48,790 nucleotides of DNA from Prevotella sp. (lineage in GTDB: Bacteria; Bacteroidota; Bacteroidia; Bacteroidales; Bacteroidaceae). The stretch covers positions 1-48,790 of the forward strand of contig JAFUEP010000013.1 of NCBI GenBank assembly GCA_017470345.1, given 5' to 3'. The notes beneath the pieces were generated by a model. That model was not told the origin of the DNA. It saw nothing but the letters and a program-made list of their open reading frames with translations, and made no database searches. The translations under genes and the position numbers were made by a program. Positions 47,252 through 48,790 of this stretch are shown here, piece by piece. Every line of letters begins with the position of its first letter. Within the stretch, counting starts at the first letter, position 1.

Positions 47252-48451
47252 ATGACAAACAACACCGTCTCAAAGCGCGTGACAGCCACCATCCTGTCCA
47301 TGTCGCTGCTCACCGTGATGGCCGGAGCCGCCATCGCCCCTGCGCTGGGCATCATCAAGGCTCATTTTGCCGGTGCACCGGCGATGCTCGTGCAGCTGAT
47401 CGTCAGCATCCCCGCCCTGCTCATCATCATCACCAACCTCTTCTTCCTGCCGCTCAGCCGGGTGCTGCGCACACGGGCCATCGCCACCACGGGCCTGCTG
47501 CTCTACGTCGTGGCTGGAGCTGGGTGCTTCTTCGTAGACGACCTCTACCTGCTGCTGGCCATGCGGGCGCTGCTGGGCGTCAGTGTGGGGCTCATCATGC
47601 CGCTCTCCACGGGCCTGCTGGCCTATTATTTCCCGCCAGAAGAGCAGGCACGGCTGATGGGCCTCTCGGCTGCCATGAACCAGATGGGCGGCGTGGTGGC
47701 CACGCTTCTGGCCGGTCTGCTGGCCACGATATCGTGGAACGATGCGTTTCTGGTCTACCTGCTGGGACTGACAGCCCTGGTGATGGTGTGGCTATGGCTG
47801 CCCGACGAGCAGTTGGGCAGTGCCAACAAGCGGGGCGTGCCGTTTCAGCCGCGACAGTTGCTGAAGTTTCATCCGTCGGTGGTCGGCATGCTTCTGCTGA
47901 TGACCATCTTCTTCATCTTCCCCACCAACTTCGCCATCGTGGCCAGTCAGCAGCAAGGACTGTCGACGGGAGTCATCACCGCCGTCATGGTGGGGCTCGA
48001 CGTGGTGGCTTTCTTCGTGGGCCTCGGCTTCGGCAGCCTGATGAACCGCTTCAGGCGGAGCGTGAAATACTTCGCCCCGCTGCTTTTCCTGCTGGGCTAT
48101 GCGGCCTATCTCGTGCCGACGGTGGCGATGGCCGTGGTCGGCTCTGCCATGATCGGCATGGCCAACGGCGTGGGCGTGCCCTACCTGAACACCATTGCCA
48201 GCATCAAGGGCGGCAAGAACTCGGCCACGACGGTCATGCCGCTGCTTTCGGCTGCGCTCTACCTGGGCCAGTTTGTATCGCCGCTCATAGTCATGCCCCT
48301 GTCGAAGACCCTCTTCGGCCCTGCCGACATCGTGGCGCCCTATAAGGTGGGCATCATGCTCTGCCTGCTGTTTCTCTTTCAGGTATGGAGCACGCGCCAT
48401 TTCCAGAGTCTGCCGCCGTCGCAGGGTGCTTCAAGCGAACACGCCGCATAG
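47252..48451 (+). CDS. Major facilitator superfamily transporter
   Basis: The 399-residue protein has about 12 hydrophobic helices. The conserved loop 2-3 region and motif around RALLGVSVGLIMPLSTGLLA (helix 4), MGLSAAMNQMGGVVATLLAG and the Arg/Lys loop FGSLMNRFRRSVKYFA (between helices 8 and 9) are typical of drug:H+ antiporter-like MFS proteins. It probably exports a small molecule using the proton gradient. The substrate cannot be told. It is monocistronic and ends at a strong bidirectional terminator. The interesting part is its leader, shared with the tannase-like gene, which may mean both are controlled by the same signal. Confidence 0.85.
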   Translation: MTNNTVSKRVTATILSMSLLTVMAGAAIAPALGIIKAHFAGAPAMLVQLIVSIPALLIIITNLFFLPLSRVLRTRAIATTGLLLYVVAGAGCFFVDDLYLLLAMRALLGVSVGLIMPLSTGLLAYYFPPEEQARLMGLSAAMNQMGGVVATLLAGLLATISWNDAFLVYLLGLTALVMVWLWLPDEQLGSANKRGVPFQPRQLLKFHPSVVGMLLLMTIFFIFPTNFAIVASQQQGLSTGVITAVMVGLDVVAFFVGLGFGSLMNRFRRSVKYFAPLLFLLGYAAYLVPTVAMAVVGSAMIGMANGVGVPYLNTIASIKGGKNSATTVMPLLSAALYLGQFVSPLIVMPLSKTLFGPADIVAPYKVGIMLCLLFLFQVWSTRHFQSLPPSQGASSEHAA

Positions 48452-48510
48452 ACTGCCTGCGCATCGGCCATTCATGCCTGCTGTCAGCGCAGGATATTGG
48501 CCAAAATCAT

Positions 48511-48553
48511 ACGAAAAAAGGCCGGAATTGTCGAAATTCCGGCCTTTTTTCGT
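48511..48553. terminator. Bidirectional terminator between MFS and Crp/Fnr genes
   Basis: ACGAAAAAAGGCCGGAATT pairs perfectly over 19 bp with its complement at 48535-48553, with T-runs on both strands. Just upstream ATATTGGCCAAAAT (48494-48507) repeats the core of the palindromes at 1758 and 29239. Confidence 0.9.
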
Positions 48554-48618
48554 GCCAGCCTCTCAGGGGCACGACAGTCAGACTGCCACTGTCAGGATGC
48601 TCCATAAGGCTGACGCCG

Positions 48619-48790
48619 CTACATGAGCAGGCGCTCGAGCGACGGCACCTCGATGCGACCGCGGCGGAGCAGCAGAAACCCCTCACGCTGCAGGGCGTTG
48701 AGCGCACGCGACACGTCGAGACGGCTGCAGCCCAGCTGCTGCGCCAGCTGCGTCATGAGGATGCGAAACTCTTTGTGGCCGGCGGGATAG
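48619..48790 (-). CDS. Crp/Fnr-family regulator, C-terminal part
   Basis: The frame enters from the window edge and ends at TAG 48619-48621. It encodes the winged-helix DNA-binding domain: ILMTQLAQQLGCSRLDVSRA then LNALQREGFLLLRRGRIEVP, with LDVSRAL as the recognition helix, and SLERLLM at the end. The cyclic-nucleotide-like sensor domain is outside the window, so the signal is unknown. Convergent to the transporter gene. Confidence 0.8.
   Translation of the reverse strand, partial: YPAGHKEFRILMTQLAQQLGCSRLDVSRALNALQREGFLLLRRGRIEVPSLERLLM

Noticed and set aside
1-48790. tRNA or rRNA genes
   Set aside because: No cloverleaf with TTCRA loop and no rRNA-like stretch was found; the only tRNA-like piece is the D-arm resemblance of the leader motif, which lacks the other arms.

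Overview
The window looks like a chromosomal segment of a Bacteroidales bacterium, most likely Prevotellaceae (Prevotella or Segatella type). The reasons are the many TAnnTTTG -7 promoter elements (several with TTTG about 20 bp upstream), an Mfa1-type fimbrial locus, C10 (streptopain/interpain-like) proteases carrying BspA-like repeats, several secreted proteins ending in the basic 'GRR..KG.Y...GK..VVK' tail typical of Prevotella, and Bacteroidetes-only families (DUF3575, DUF3868, DUF4421, DUF6078, DUF6722). The species cannot be fixed from the sequence alone.

Layout. 0-1.4 kb: a leftward two-gene remnant, a small protein with a type IX secretion sorting tail followed by a SpvB/RHS-like protein cut short after 246 residues, next to what may be the end of an insertion element. 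2.0-5.1 kb: a flavodoxin-family reductase, a scrap of an alcohol dehydrogenase, then a 1.1-kb unit present twice in tandem. Each unit has a promoter, a short hairpin RNA and an Abi_2 (AbiD/AbiF-type HEPN) gene; the first Abi_2 gene is frameshifted and the second is intact. 5.1-8.0 kb: an outer-membrane beta-barrel gene, a very well folded 190-nt RNA that resembles 6S/Bacteroidales-1 RNA, a flavodoxin lipoprotein and a degenerate PepSY membrane protein. 8.2-13.3 kb: a glycan operon with a long structured leader, encoding a PglC-like sugar transferase, a PglD/NeuD-like acyltransferase, an acyl carrier protein, two ketoacyl-ACP synthase III-like enzymes, one intact and one truncated short-chain dehydrogenase. 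Together these could build a short hydroxyacyl chain and place it on a sugar.

13.4-29.2 kb: secreted proteins. These are a tannase-like alpha/beta hydrolase, gene fragments, a DUF6078 protein, then a run of sorting-tail proteins: an unknown 591-aa protein, a 1468-aa cleaved-adhesin-like protein, a 535-aa beta-structure protein and two large C10 proteases. 29.6-47.1 kb: a fimbrial locus with a divergent AraC-type regulator, DUF3575 and DUF3868 proteins, two tiny membrane proteins, the Mfa1-type subunit, a FimB/Mfa2-type anchor, two more fimbrial lipoproteins and a 2440-aa giant that is a candidate tip adhesin. 47.1-48.8 kb: an MFS transporter and the 3' end of a Crp/Fnr-type regulator.

The strongest leads lie outside the genes: the twin Abi_2/RNA modules with compensatory stem changes; the 6S-like RNA; a 47-51-nt leader motif shared by two unrelated genes; a large structured leader in the glycan operon; five GGTA-N7-TACC sites at an exact 22-bp period; and several families of dispersed palindromic repeats, two of which have been accepted in frame into surface-protein genes.
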